Assembly (NCBI RefSeq): GCF_005144715.1
Contig: NZ_SWKR01000001.1
Location: forward strand, 310,001-374,000
Direction of reading: 5' to 3'
Length of the DNA: 64,000 bases
Source of the DNA: Sphingomonas baiyangensis
GTDB taxonomy: Bacteria > Pseudomonadota > Alphaproteobacteria > Sphingomonadales > Sphingomonadaceae
Shown here: one piece after another, positions 37,564-46,503 of the stretch
Position numbering within the stretch: position 1 is the stretch's first letter
Layout: each line of letters starts with the position of its first letter
Position numbers and translations under genes: made by a program
The notes under the pieces: generated by a model
What the model saw: the letters and a program-made list of their open reading frames with translations, nothing else
What the model was told of the DNA's origin: nothing
Databases searched by the model: none

Positions 37564-38886
37564 TCACGCCGCTTGGCGCAGGCGCTCCACCCCGGCCAGC
37601 GAGTTCGGGCCGGCCTGCACCAGCGCGACCTCGACGATGTCGCCGATCGCCGCATCGGTCATCAGATGGACCGATTGCAGCCAGGGCGACTTGCCGAGCA
37701 TCTGCCCCGCGAGCTTGCCGCGCCGCTCGATCAGCACCGCGCACTGCCGTCCGACGCTGGCGGCATTGAACGCCGCCTGATCGCGATTGAGCGCCGCCTG
37801 CAACCGCTGGAGCCGGTCGTCCATCACATCGGGCGGCACCTGCCCGGCCATGTCGGCGGCAGGCGTGCCGGGGCGCGGGCTGTACTTGAAGCTGAACGCC
37901 TGCGCATAACCCACCGCGTCGACCAGCCGCAGCGTCTCGTCGAACTCGGCGTCGCTTTCGCCCGGAAAGCCGACGATGAAATCGCCCGACAAGGCGATGT
38001 CGGGCCGCGCGGTGCGGATGCGCTCGATCAGGCGCAGATAGCTGTCGCGCGTGTGGCTGCGGTTCATCGCCTTGAGCACCCGGTCGCTGCCTGCCTGCAC
38101 CGGCAGATGCAGGAACGGCATCAGCGTTTCGATGTCGGCGTGCGCGGCGATGAGCCCGTCGGTCATGTCGTTGGGATGGCTGGTGGTGTAGCGGATGCGG
38201 CGCAGCCCCTCGATGCGATCGAGCGCGGCGATGAGCAGCTCCAGCCCCCTGCCCTCGCCGTCGCGCCAGCCATTGACGTTCTGCCCGAGCAGCGTGATCT
38301 CGCGCGCGCCGGCGTCGACCAGCGCCTTCGCCTCGTCGACGATCGCCGCGAACGGCCGGCTCACTTCGGCGCCGCGCGTATAGGGCACCACGCAATAGGT
38401 GCAGAACTTGTCGCAGCCTTCCTGCACCGTAAGGAACGCCGACGGCGCGACGCGCCGGCGTGCGGGCAGCGCGCCGAACTTCGATTCCGCCGGCATGTCG
38501 GTATCGAGCGCTGCTTCGCCCACCGCTGCCTTTGCGACCAGCGCGGGCAGGTTGTGATAGGCCTGCGGCCCCACCACCACGTCGACGCCGGCACGCCGCA
38601 CGATCTCGGCACCCTCGGCCTGCGCCACGCAGCCGGCGACGGCGATCATCGGCGAACGGCCTTCGGCCGCGGCGTTCTTGCGCAGGCGACCGATGTCCGA
38701 ATAGACCTTTTCGGTGGCCTTTTCGCGGATATGACAGGTATTGAGCACGACCAGATCGGCGGCGGCGGCATCGTCGGTGGCGCTCAGGCCCTCGGCAGCC
38801 ATCAGCTCGCCCATGCGCTCGCCGTCATAGACGTTCATCTGGCAGCCGAACGACTTGACGTGATAGGTCTTGGGAGGCGTCTTCAT
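37564..38886 (-). CDS. miaB: MiaB tRNA methylthiotransferase
   Basis: Radical SAM enzyme of 440 residues. The UPF0004 domain has [35 protein letters not shown] and [10 protein letters not shown] with the three Cys for the auxiliary cluster. The radical SAM motif is [19 protein letters not shown]. The C-terminal TRAM domain ([19 protein letters not shown] ... [19 protein letters not shown]) binds RNA. It forms ms2i6A37 in tRNA. Third gene in the fur-plsC-miaB run; 32 bases after plsC. Confidence 0.96.
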   Translation of the reverse strand: MKTPPKTYHVKSFGCQMNVYDGERMGELMAAEGLSATDDAAAADLVVLNTCHIREKATEKVYSDIGRLRKNAAAEGRSPMIAVAGCVAQAEGAEIVRRAGVDVVVGPQAYHNLPALVAKAAVGEAALDTDMPAESKFGALPARRRVAPSAFLTVQEGCDKFCTYCVVPYTRGAEVSRPFAAIVDEAKALVDAGAREITLLGQNVNGWRDGEGRGLELLIAALDRIEGLRRIRYTTSHPNDMTDGLIAAHADIETLMPFLHLPVQAGSDRVLKAMNRSHTRDSYLRLIERIRTARPDIALSGDFIVGFPGESDAEFDETLRLVDAVGYAQAFSFKYSPRPGTPAADMAGQVPPDVMDDRLQRLQAALNRDQAAFNAASVGRQCAVLIERRGKLAGQMLGKSPWLQSVHLMTDAAIGDIVEVALVQAGPNSLAGVERLRQAA

Positions 38887-38918
38887 CGCCGCGCGCGTAG
38901 CATATCGATCGGCAGGCG

Positions 38919-39755
38919 TCAGCCCGCCGCCAAGCGGTCATGCCCCGCGAACTCGGCCAGCGGCGCGCCGTTCGCCGCCTCCAGCGCCTCGGCAATGCGG
39001 CGGCGGCTTTCGGCGGCGATCGCCTTGCGGCCGGGAAAGTCGCGCGGGTGGAACGGCTCGAGGAAATGCACGCGCAGCTCGAAGCTGCCTCGACGCGCCA
39101 GCACGCGCACCGCATTGTCGCGCCCGCTCTCGGAGCCGATCCAGGCGATGTCGGGGCCGGCGGCGCCGTAATCGAGCAGCACCGGCTGCACCAGCACGCC
39201 GGGCGGCGGCGGCTCGAGCACCTTCATCATCGACGACTTGAACGGCAACATCGATCGGCCGTCGGTCGTCGTGCCCTCAGGAAACACGGTGATCGCCCAA
39301 TTGTCGGCCAGTGCGTCGCGCAGCTGATTGATCTGGTCGGCGACGCCCAGCCGGTCCTCGCGCTTCACGTAGACGGTGCGGTTGAGCCCCGCGAGCCAGC
39401 CGACGATCGGCGATGCACCGATTTCGGCCTTGGCGACGAACGCCGATCCGCTGGTGCCGCCGATCGCGAGAATGTCGATCCAGCTAAGATGATTGGCGAT
39501 GTAGAACACATCACGGCGCAGCGGCGTGCCGACGCGCAGCACGCGCGCACCGGCGATTCGCCCCGCGGTGCCGAGGAACAGCCGCGGCCAGGGCGACGAC
39601 AGGCGCAGCAGCCGCCACAGATAATGCAGCGGCACGAAGATCAGCACCGCGCCGACCAGCATCGCGACCCGCGCGACGAAGCGCAGGCGACCCGATAGCG
39701 AAAGCGGCGGAGGGCGCCCCGCGGCGGCATCGGCCCGTCGCGCGGCGTCGCTCAT
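38919..39755 (-). CDS. plsC: 1-acyl-sn-glycerol-3-phosphate acyltransferase
   Basis: Protein of 278 residues. An N-terminal membrane helix ([22 protein letters not shown]) is followed by the acyltransferase motifs [16 protein letters not shown] (NHxxxxD), [10 protein letters not shown] and [20 protein letters not shown]. It adds the second acyl chain to make phosphatidic acid. Four bases after fur, 32 bases before miaB, so all three are probably cotranscribed. Confidence 0.92.
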   Translation of the reverse strand: MSDAARRADAAAGRPPPLSLSGRLRFVARVAMLVGAVLIFVPLHYLWRLLRLSSPWPRLFLGTAGRIAGARVLRVGTPLRRDVFYIANHLSWIDILAIGGTSGSAFVAKAEIGASPIVGWLAGLNRTVYVKREDRLGVADQINQLRDALADNWAITVFPEGTTTDGRSMLPFKSSMMKVLEPPPPGVLVQPVLLDYGAAGPDIAWIGSESGRDNAVRVLARRGSFELRVHFLEPFHPRDFPGRKAIAAESRRRIAEALEAANGAPLAEFAGHDRLAAG

Positions 39756-39758
39756 CGT

Positions 39759-40181
39759 TCAGCTCTTGCGGTCGAGCGTGACGCCATAGAGTTCCATGCG
39801 ATGATCGACGAGACGGAAGCCCAGCCGCTCGGCGATCTGCTTTTGCAGCAGCTCGAGCTCGGGATCGACGAACTCGATCACGCGGCCTGATTCGACGTCG
39901 ATCAGGTGATCGTGATGCGCCTCGGGTGCGGGCTCGTAGCGCGCGCGACCGTCGCCAAAGTCGTGACGGTCAAGGATGCCCGCCTCCTCGAACAGCCGCA
40001 CCGTGCGATAGACCGTGGCGATCGAGATGCCGGGGTCGATCGCCGACGCGCGGGCGTAGACCTTCTCGACATCGGGATGGTCTTCCGCTTCGGATAGCAC
40101 GCGCGCGATGACGCGACGCTGTTCGGTAATGCGCAGCCCCTTTTCGTGGCAAAGCGCTTCAAGATCGATCTTGCGAGCCAT
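39759..40181 (-). CDS. fur: Fur-family metal-responsive regulator
   Basis: Protein of 140 residues. The N-terminal winged helix (KGLRITEQRRVIARVLSEAEDHPDVEKVYARA, ISIATVYRTVRLFEEAGIL) recognises DNA; HHDHLIDVESGRVIEFVDPELE is the metal-binding segment with the conserved His-x-His pattern. The Cys pairs of zinc-binding E. coli Fur are absent, typical of alphaproteobacterial Fur. It may control the PepSY-TonB locus about 13 kb away, whose promoter has a Fur-like box; alternatively it is a Mur-type manganese regulator. Its gene is 4 bases before plsC. Confidence 0.88.
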   Translation of the reverse strand: MARKIDLEALCHEKGLRITEQRRVIARVLSEAEDHPDVEKVYARASAIDPGISIATVYRTVRLFEEAGILDRHDFGDGRARYEPAPEAHHDHLIDVESGRVIEFVDPELELLQKQIAERLGFRLVDHRMELYGVTLDRKS

Positions 40182-40257
40182 GGCGTCGCTGTAGTCGCAA
40201 CCGGCGTGCTAGGGAAGGCCGCAGCTTCACCGCGCGTCGCCACGCTGCGCAACGCCC

Positions 40258-40278
40258 CGCGCCGGCAAATCCGGCGCG
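40258..40278 (-). terminator. Hairpin after mucR
   Basis: Perfect 8-base arms CGCGCCGG and CCGGCGCG around loop CAAAT, in the 110 bases between mucR and fur. There is no T-run on either strand, so this may be a weak or Rho-assisted terminator. Confidence 0.4.
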
Positions 40279-40291
40279 AGCGTCGGCAGGC

Positions 40292-40708
40292 TCAGCGCGT
40301 CTTGCGGCGCTTGGTGCCCAGGCCGATCTTCTTCGCGAGCGAGCGGCGCTGCTCGGCATAGTTCGGCGCGACCATCGGATAGTCGGCGGGCAGGTTCCAC
40401 TTGGCGCGATACTGTTCGGGCGTCATCTGATAATGCGTCATCAGGTGGCGCTTGAGCATTTTGAGCTTCTTGCCGTCCTCAAGGCAGACGATGTAGTCGG
40501 GCTTGATCGACGAGCGGATCGAAACTGCCGGCTCCTGCTTCACTTCGGGTTCGGGCGCGGCATCGCCAAGGCCCGCAAGCGCACCGTGCACGTTCTGGAT
40601 CAGCACCGGCAGGTCCGAAACCGCCACGCTGTTGTTGCTGACATGCGCGGCGACGATATCCGCCGTGAGCGTCACCAGAATTTCCTGCATATCGTTCTGC
40701 GCGTCCAT
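40292..40708 (-). CDS. MucR/Ros-family zinc-finger regulator
   Basis: Protein of 138 residues. The helical N-terminus (ILVTLTADIVAAHVSNNSV) is followed by the prokaryotic zinc finger: YIVCLEDGKKLKMLKRHLMTHYQMTPEQYRAKW (one Cys and paired His, plus the following helix). MucR/Ros proteins bind AT-rich DNA and regulate exopolysaccharide, motility and cell-cycle genes in alphaproteobacteria. The basic C-terminus (KKIGLGTKRRKTR) is usual. It precedes fur and shares its direction. Confidence 0.92.
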   Translation of the reverse strand: MDAQNDMQEILVTLTADIVAAHVSNNSVAVSDLPVLIQNVHGALAGLGDAAPEPEVKQEPAVSIRSSIKPDYIVCLEDGKKLKMLKRHLMTHYQMTPEQYRAKWNLPADYPMVAPNYAEQRRSLAKKIGLGTKRRKTR

Positions 40709-40796
40709 TATATGTCCTTCCGACCCGGTCTTGGCACGTCCGCCTACATCGCGGCACGCGCGCCGCTATCGAACCATCGCAAAGAAAGCGCAACCA

Positions 40797-41300
40797 TCAT
40801 TTCGTAGGTGAATACGTTGCGTTCAAGGAAAGACTGAACGTCTCCGCGTCGAAACGCTCGCCCGCATTTCCCCTGTAATATGCACGTCGGGCGCCAACCT
40901 TAACAAAACCTTCCGCGCGATATAAACGGCATGCGGGATTGGCCGACCGCACCTCGAGATGGATCGCCTCGGCGCCGCGACGGCGCGCATCCTCGATCAC
41001 CGAGCGCAGCAGGAGCGCCGCAATCCCCTGCCGTCGCCGCGTCGGCGCGGTAGCGAGCAGCAGCAGTTCGGCCTCGCCACCCGCGACGCGCGACAGGGCG
41101 AACGCCGCAGGCTCGCTGTCTCCATCGACTTCGGCAAGCGTCAGCCATACGCCGGGGAGCGACAGGATGCCGAGACATTGCGACGGCGTCCACGCTTCGC
41201 CGAATCGCGGATCGAACGCCGCGACCATGATCGCCGACACTGCCGCAAGATCCCCCGCTCCGCCTTCGCGCAGCGCGACGATGCGCGCGCGCGCGCTCAA
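40797..41300 (-). CDS. rimI: RimI-like ribosomal protein N-acetyltransferase
   Basis: GNAT protein of 167 residues. The acetyl-CoA loop is LLLATAPTRRRQGIAALLLRSV, and LEVRSANPACRLYRAEGFVKVGARRAYY is the C-terminal GNAT block that matches RimI. RimI acetylates the N-terminal Ala of ribosomal protein S18. Its start overlaps the tsaB stop by 4 bases, a linkage common to many bacteria. Confidence 0.88.
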   Translation of the reverse strand: MSARARIVALREGGAGDLAAVSAIMVAAFDPRFGEAWTPSQCLGILSLPGVWLTLAEVDGDSEPAAFALSRVAGGEAELLLLATAPTRRRQGIAALLLRSVIEDARRRGAEAIHLEVRSANPACRLYRAEGFVKVGARRAYYRGNAGERFDAETFSLSLNATYSPTK

Positions 41301-41935
41301 TCGCGTACCGGCGCGCGCGCCGCAGCGGGCCGGGCATCGGGCGCGCGACCGTAGATCGGGCGGACGGGCAGCGATGTCATGGCGGCGGGCAGCAGCAGCG
41401 CATCGGCCGCGCGTGGCGCAGCTTCGCGGGCATCGGTCGCAGGGTCGATCGCCAGCAGGTGCCGCACGCCATCCCCCATCGCGGGCAAGCCCCCCAGCCG
41501 CTCGAGCGCCGTCGCGGGACGCAGCGACGCGAAGGGTTCGAGCGCATCGAAGGGGGAGGCGGCAAAGGGCTGCATGAACACCTCACCGTGCCCGCCTTCC
41601 ATTACCACCGCAAGCGCCTGCCACGCCGGCTCGCCCGCGAACGCCGCCGCCGCCACGAGCGCAAGCGCGCTGAACCCCCATGCAGGCACCCCCCAGCCCA
41701 AGGCCAGCCCGTGCGCGGCTGCAATGCCCACACGGATGCCGGTGAAGCTGCCCGGCCCGCAATCGACGAGGATGCGATCGGCGCGCCCGCCGCCCGCAAG
41801 CGTCGCGATCATCGGCAGCAACCGCTCGGCATGGCCGCGCCCGACGACATCGTGCCGCGCGTCGATGCATGCGCCGTCCTCGAACAGCGCGACCGAGCAG
41901 GCCGCGGTCGCGGTCTCGATGACGAGCGTGCGCAA
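41297..41935 (-). CDS. tsaB: tRNA t6A biosynthesis protein TsaB
   Basis: Protein of 212 residues that scaffolds TsaD/TsaE in t6A37 formation. LVIETATAACSVALFEDG and VDCGPGSFTGIRVGIAAAHGLALG are the ASKHA-fold signatures. The start is TTG at 41935; residues read upstream are not conserved. Its stop overlaps the rimI start by 4 bases; the nitroreductase stop is 5 bases upstream. Confidence 0.93.
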   Translation of the reverse strand: MRTLVIETATAACSVALFEDGACIDARHDVVGRGHAERLLPMIATLAGGGRADRILVDCGPGSFTGIRVGIAAAHGLALGWGVPAWGFSALALVAAAAFAGEPAWQALAVVMEGGHGEVFMQPFAASPFDALEPFASLRPATALERLGGLPAMGDGVRHLLAIDPATDAREAAPRAADALLLPAAMTSLPVRPIYGRAPDARPAAARAPVRD

Positions 41936-41940
41936 GCGGC

Positions 41941-42534
41941 TCAGGCGATGCGGTTGAAGCGATCGAATTCGGGGCGCGGGCTGCGATCGAAGATCGTCGA
42001 GGCGTCGCCCTTGCCGATCGTCGAGATGAAGTTGACCTTCACCTTGGGCTGATCGCCGAAGAACGCCGCATCGACCTTGTCGGCATCGAAGCCCGACATC
42101 GGCCCCGTATCCCAGCCCAGCGCACGCGCGGCGATGATGAAATAGGCGCCCTGCAGGCTCGAATTGCGCAGCGCGCTCGTCCGGCGACCCTCGGGATCGC
42201 CCTCGAACCAGCTCTTGGCATCGGTATGCGGGAACAGCCAAGGCAGCTGCTCATGGAAATCCTCGTCCATGCCGATCACCAGCGCGGCGGGCGCCTTGCG
42301 AATCTTGTCGGCATTGCTGTCGCTCGCGCAATCGGCCAGCCGGTCCTTCGCTGCCTGATCGAGGCACCAGACCAGCCGCGCGGGGCTCTGGTTGGCCGAG
42401 GTCGGCCCCATCTTCATCAACTCGTACACCGCCTCGGCGTCGTCGCGCGTGAACGGCGTCTCGTGATAGCCATTATAGGTGCGCGCGGTGCGGAAGATGG
42501 TGTCGAGCGCGGCAGCATCGAGCGGATGGCCCAT
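41941..42534 (-). CDS. Malonic semialdehyde reductase RutE/HadB-like nitroreductase
   Basis: Flavin reductase of 197 residues. IFRTARTYNGYHETPFTRDDAEAVYELMKMGPTSANQSPAR and the end KVNFISTIGKGDASTIFDRSPRPEF match the RutE group. Such enzymes reduce malonic semialdehyde to 3-hydroxypropionate in pyrimidine catabolism, but no other rut gene is here, so a general NAD(P)H-dependent reductase is equally possible. Five bases before tsaB. Confidence 0.85.
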   Translation of the reverse strand: MGHPLDAAALDTIFRTARTYNGYHETPFTRDDAEAVYELMKMGPTSANQSPARLVWCLDQAAKDRLADCASDSNADKIRKAPAALVIGMDEDFHEQLPWLFPHTDAKSWFEGDPEGRRTSALRNSSLQGAYFIIAARALGWDTGPMSGFDADKVDAAFFGDQPKVKVNFISTIGKGDASTIFDRSPRPEFDRFNRIA

Positions 42535-42574
42535 TGTTTTCCCTTTTCTGATTGGCGTGAAGAACGCTTGGCGG

Positions 42575-43147
42575 TCAGACCGCGCGGACCTCGGTCACTT
42601 CGGGCACATAATAGCGCAGCAGTTGCTCGATGCCGTTCTTGAGCGTCATCGTCGACGACGGGCAGCCCGAACACGCCCCCTGCATCTGCAGATACACCTT
42701 GCCCTTGTCGAAGCCGCGATAGACGATGTCGCCTCCGTCATTCGCCACCGCAGGGCGCACGCGCGTGTCGATCAGTTCGCGGATCTGCGCGACGATCTCG
42801 GCATCGGCGGGATCGTCGTCGATCGCGGGCTCGGCGGGCACCGCGATCCCCGCGGCCGATCCGGCGCGAAACAGCGGCATGTCGCCGGCGAAATGATCGA
42901 GCAGGATCGACAGCACATCGGGCTTGAGGCCCGCCCACGCCACGCCGGGCGCGGCGGTCACGCTGATGAAATCGGATCCGAAGAACACCCCCGTCACATC
43001 GCCGAGGCCAAACAGCGCATCGGCGAGCGGCGATGCCTCGGCCTCCTCGGGCGAGGCGAAGTCGCGCGTGCCGGCGGGCATCACCTGCCGGCCGGGCAAA
43101 AACTTGAGCGTGGCGGGGTTGGGCGTCGTTTCGGTCTCGATCAGCAT
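42575..43147 (-). CDS. NfuA-type iron-sulfur scaffold protein
   Basis: Protein of 190 residues. An Nfu_N domain opens at MLIETETTPNPATLKFLPG; the NifU C-terminal domain has VRPAVANDGGDIVYRGFDKGKVYLQMQGACSGCPSSTMTL-type sequence with the CxxC cluster site in ACSGCPSS. It carries 4Fe-4S clusters to target proteins. ATG 43147 is chosen because it gives the family N-terminus; ATG 43156 in the same frame is an alternative. It is the first gene of the minus-strand run to miaB. Confidence 0.92.
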   Translation of the reverse strand: MLIETETTPNPATLKFLPGRQVMPAGTRDFASPEEAEASPLADALFGLGDVTGVFFGSDFISVTAAPGVAWAGLKPDVLSILLDHFAGDMPLFRAGSAAGIAVPAEPAIDDDPADAEIVAQIRELIDTRVRPAVANDGGDIVYRGFDKGKVYLQMQGACSGCPSSTMTLKNGIEQLLRYYVPEVTEVRAV

Positions 43148-43224
43148 GCCCGCCATGTGGCGGGCCGGACCCGCGCGATCAAGGGCGCTGGCGGATGCCG
43201 CGTTTCGTCCCTAGGTTGCCGGCC

Positions 43225-46101
43225 ATGCACATCGTTTCGCGTTTCCGGTTCGCCGCGCTGCTCGCGCTCCCGCTGCTCGGCGCCCAGCCGCTCGTCGCCC
43301 AGCAAGCAGCACCCGCCGCGCCCGCCGCTGCCACGGCGCCGGCCCCGCAGACCGAGCCGTGGCTGTATCGCGGCAGCGACATCCCGCCCGATCCGGCATG
43401 GACCTTCGGCACGTTGCCCAATGGCGTGCGCTATGCGGTGCGGCGCAACGGCGTGCCGCCGGGGCAGGTGGCCATCCGCGTGCGCATCGATGCCGGATCG
43501 CTGATGGAGCGCGACAGCGAACGTGGCTATGCGCATCTGCTCGAGCATCTGGCGTTCCGCGGCTCCGAACATGTGCCTGATGGTGAATCGAAGCGGCTGT
43601 GGCAGCGTCTGGGCGTGACATTCGGGTCGGACAGCAACGCCAGCACCACCTTCACGCAGACGGTCTACAAACTCGACCTGCCCGCCGCGACGCCGCAGGG
43701 CCTCGACGAGAGCATGAAGGTGCTCGCCGGCATGATGGCCAATCCCACCATCACCGATGCCGCGATCGCCGCCGAACGCCCCGTGGTGCTCGCCGAGCAG
43801 CGCGAGCGCCTGAGCCCGCAGTCGCGCATTTCCGATGCATCGCGCGCCTTGTTCTTCGCCGGCCAGCCCATTGCCGATCGTTCGCCTATCGGCACGATCG
43901 AGACGCTCAACGCCGCCAACGCCGCCTCGGTCAGCGCTTTCCACGATCGCTGGTATCGCCCCGAGCGTACCGTCATCGTCATTGCCGGCGATGCCGATCC
44001 GGCGATCTTCGCACAGCTGATCGCGCGCCATTTCTCGGCCTGGCGCGGCGACGGGCCGGCAGTGCCCACGCCCGATTTCGGCGATCCCGCCACTGATGCG
44101 TCCGCAAGCGCCGTAACGGTCGAGCCGGCGATCCCGCCGATCGTCTCGATGGCGATCGTGCGGCCGTGGAGCATCGAGGCCGACACGATCCTGTTCAACC
44201 AGGAGCGCATGATCGACCAGGTCGCGATCCGCATCCTCAACCGCCGGCTCGAGAGCCGCGCGCGCGCGGGCGGCAGCTTCATCACCGCGGGGGCCAATCT
44301 CGAGGACGTGGCACGCTCGGCCAACGTCACCACGCTCACCATCCTGCCCGTCGGCGACGACTGGGAAGCCGCGGTGCGCGACGTGCGCGCGACGATCGCC
44401 GACGCCAGCACCACGCCGCCCACCCAGGCCGAGATCGACCGCGAAGTCGCCGAGGTACGCTCGGCGATGGAAAACGCCGTCGCCACCGCACGCGTCGAGG
44501 CCGGCGCGCTGCAGGCCGATGCGATCGTCGGCGCGGTCGATATCGGCGAGACGGTGACCGCACCCGAAGGCTCGCTCGCGATCCTGACCGGCGCGATCGA
44601 AAAGCGCTTCTTCACGCCGGCGCGCATCCTGGCTTCGACGCGCAAGGTGTTCGAGGGCGAGCGCCGCGCGCTGGTCAACAGCCGCACGCCCGATGCGACC
44701 ACCGCCGCGCGGCTCGCCGCGGTCCTCGACGAGGATGTGTCGAAGCTCGCCGCCGCGCGTACCGCTGCCGGATCGGTGACGTTCGCCGACCTGCCGAAGC
44801 TCGGCACCGCCGGCAAGGTCGCAGCGCGACGCATGGTGATCGCCGATCCTGCGATCGAGCAGGTCGATTTCGCCAATGGCGCCAAGCTGCTGCTGTTTCC
44901 CAACGAATCGGAGACGGGCAAGGTCTATGTCCGCGTGCGCTTCGGCGGCGGACTGCGCGCGCTGCCTGCCGATCGCGAGACGCCGGCATGGGCAGGCGAT
45001 CTCGCGCTGCTGCCCTCGGGCATCGGCAAGCTGGGACAGGAGGAGATCGACCGGCTGACGAGCGGCCGGCAGATCGGCTTCAGCTTCGCGACCGACGACG
45101 ACGCCTTCGTGTTCGGCGCGGTGACGACGCCTGCCGATCTGGCCGATCAGCTGCGCCTGTTCGCCGCCAAGCTGGCGACCCCCGGCTGGGACCCCAACCC
45201 CGTCGCCCGCGCACGCGCGGTGACGATCGCAGGCTATCCGAGCTTCGAATCGTCGCCCGACGGCATATTGGCGCGCGATCTGGAGAAACTGCTGCACGGC
45301 GGCGATCCGCGCTGGGGCCTGCCGCCGCGCGAAGTGGTCGAACAGGTCGACGCAACGGCGTTCCGCGCATTCTGGGAGCCGCTGCTCGCCACCGGCCCGA
45401 TCGAGGTGCAGGTGTTCGGTGACGTGACCGCCGACGCCGCGGTCAAGGCGGTCGCCGCGTCGATCGGCGCGCTGCCGCCGCGCAAGCCCGCGGCGATGAC
45501 CGCGCCCGCGCCCGATTTCCCCGCGCACAACACGACGCCGCTCACGCGCACACATCGCGGCCAGCCCAACCAGGCCGCCGCGGTGATCGCGTGGCCCACC
45601 GCCGGCGGCAGCGACGCGATCAGCGAGAGCCGCCGGCTCGATGTGCTGGCCGCGGTGTTCCGCGACCGGCTGTTCGATCGGCTGCGCAGCCAGGAAGGTG
45701 CCAGCTACACCCCCAATGTGGTGAGCGACTGGCCGGTGGGGATGCCCGGTGGCGGCCGGCTGTTCGCGGTCGGCCAGATCGCGCCCGACAAGGCCGACGC
45801 CTTCTTCACCATCGCGCGCAAGATCGCCGCCGATCTGGTCGCACGCCCCATCGACGCCGACGAACTGCGCCGCGCGCTGCTGCCCGTCGCGCAGCTGATG
45901 ATGCGCATGTCGAGCGGTAACACCTTCTGGCTCCAGCAGACGGGCGGCGGCACTACCGATCCGCGCCGGCTGGCCGCGGTCAACACGCTAGCCGAGGATA
46001 TCGGCAAGGTGACCGCCGCCGACATTCAGGCGCTGGCGCAGAAATACCTCGCGCCGGGCCGCGACTGGTCGATGCTGGTGCTGCCCGAGGGGGAGAGATA
46101 G
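43225..46101 (+). CDS. M16-family zinc metallopeptidase
   Basis: Protein of 958 residues with a signal peptide (MHIVSRFRFAALLALPLLGAQPLVAQ). The inverted zinc motif HLLEHLAFRGSEH (HxxEH) is at about residue 110, and the distal Glu is near VVLAEQRERL. Two further M16 C-terminal lobes are seen (TDDDAFVFGAVTTPADLADQLRLF ... and NQAAAVIAWPTAGG ... SYTPNVVSDWP), so it is a two-repeat pitrilysin-like chain. It is probably periplasmic and degrades peptides. It is divergent from nfu; a palindromic repeat follows the stop. Confidence 0.92.
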   Translation: MHIVSRFRFAALLALPLLGAQPLVAQQAAPAAPAAATAPAPQTEPWLYRGSDIPPDPAWTFGTLPNGVRYAVRRNGVPPGQVAIRVRIDAGSLMERDSERGYAHLLEHLAFRGSEHVPDGESKRLWQRLGVTFGSDSNASTTFTQTVYKLDLPAATPQGLDESMKVLAGMMANPTITDAAIAAERPVVLAEQRERLSPQSRISDASRALFFAGQPIADRSPIGTIETLNAANAASVSAFHDRWYRPERTVIVIAGDADPAIFAQLIARHFSAWRGDGPAVPTPDFGDPATDASASAVTVEPAIPPIVSMAIVRPWSIEADTILFNQERMIDQVAIRILNRRLESRARAGGSFITAGANLEDVARSANVTTLTILPVGDDWEAAVRDVRATIADASTTPPTQAEIDREVAEVRSAMENAVATARVEAGALQADAIVGAVDIGETVTAPEGSLAILTGAIEKRFFTPARILASTRKVFEGERRALVNSRTPDATTAARLAAVLDEDVSKLAAARTAAGSVTFADLPKLGTAGKVAARRMVIADPAIEQVDFANGAKLLLFPNESETGKVYVRVRFGGGLRALPADRETPAWAGDLALLPSGIGKLGQEEIDRLTSGRQIGFSFATDDDAFVFGAVTTPADLADQLRLFAAKLATPGWDPNPVARARAVTIAGYPSFESSPDGILARDLEKLLHGGDPRWGLPPREVVEQVDATAFRAFWEPLLATGPIEVQVFGDVTADAAVKAVAASIGALPPRKPAAMTAPAPDFPAHNTTPLTRTHRGQPNQAAAVIAWPTAGGSDAISESRRLDVLAAVFRDRLFDRLRSQEGASYTPNVVSDWPVGMPGGGRLFAVGQIAPDKADAFFTIARKIAADLVARPIDADELRRALLPVAQLMMRMSSGNTFWLQQTGGGTTDPRRLAAVNTLAEDIGKVTAADIQALAQKYLAPGRDWSMLVLPEGER

Positions 46102-46115
46102 CGCGCTCGCCAGCT

Positions 46116-46145
46116 GTCGCCCCAGCGAAAGCTGGGGCCTCATGC
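46116..46145 (+). repeat. Palindromic repeat, left copy
   Basis: Hairpin GCCCCAGC-GAAA-GCTGGGGC with a GAAA tetraloop, within a 30-base core that recurs inverted at 46457-46486 with 27 of 30 bases identical. It starts 14 bases after the M16 stop and ends one base before the GIY-YIG stop codon (read on the other strand). Confidence 0.85.
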
Positions 46146-46146
46146 G

Positions 46147-46437
46147 TCACATGATCCGGTCGAACAGGTCATCCCAGCCCGGATTGTCGCGCTCGATCAG
46201 CGCGATCTTCCATTCGCGCTTCCACGCCTTGATCGCCTTTTCGCGCGCGATAGCGAACACGATGTCGTCGAACGTCTCGACATGGACGAGCGTCCGGATG
46301 CCGTATCGACGGCAATAGGCTGATCCGCGATCGCTGCGATGCTGGTTGATGCGAGCGGCAAGATGGGCGGTCACGCCCACATAGGTCATGCCGCGTCGCT
46401 TGGCCGCCATTATATAGACGAAGCCGCCTCGCGCCAA
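46147..46437 (-). CDS. GIY-YIG nuclease family protein
   Basis: Protein of 96 residues, the whole length of the UPF0213/YhbQ-like single-domain group. FVYIMAAKRRG corresponds to the GIY strand, MTYVGVTAHLAARINQHRS to the YIG strand with the conserved Arg, and IAREKAIKAWKREWK carries the catalytic Glu. The start is TTG at 46437; a TAA stop directly before it in frame excludes a longer form, and the next ATG would lose the GIY motif. It is bounded on both sides by inverted copies of a palindromic repeat (46116-46145 and 46457-46486), and its AAGGA ribosome site lies just past the right copy. Family members may act on structured DNA; the role here is unknown. Confidence 0.88.
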   Translation of the reverse strand: MARGGFVYIMAAKRRGMTYVGVTAHLAARINQHRSDRGSAYCRRYGIRTLVHVETFDDIVFAIAREKAIKAWKREWKIALIERDNPGWDDLFDRIM

Positions 46438-46456
46438 TTAGCTATCCGTCCTTGCG

Positions 46457-46486
46457 GCACGAGACCCCAGCTTTCGCTGGGGTGAC
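46457..46486 (-). repeat. Palindromic repeat, right copy (inverted)
   Basis: Read on the minus strand the core is ACCCCAGC-GAAA-GCTGGGGT. It matches the left copy at 27 of 30 positions. Two of the three differences are the paired outer bases of the stem (G-C there, A-T here), so pairing is preserved. Confidence 0.85.
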
Positions 46487-46503
46487 GTATCTCGGCACGG
46501 GCG

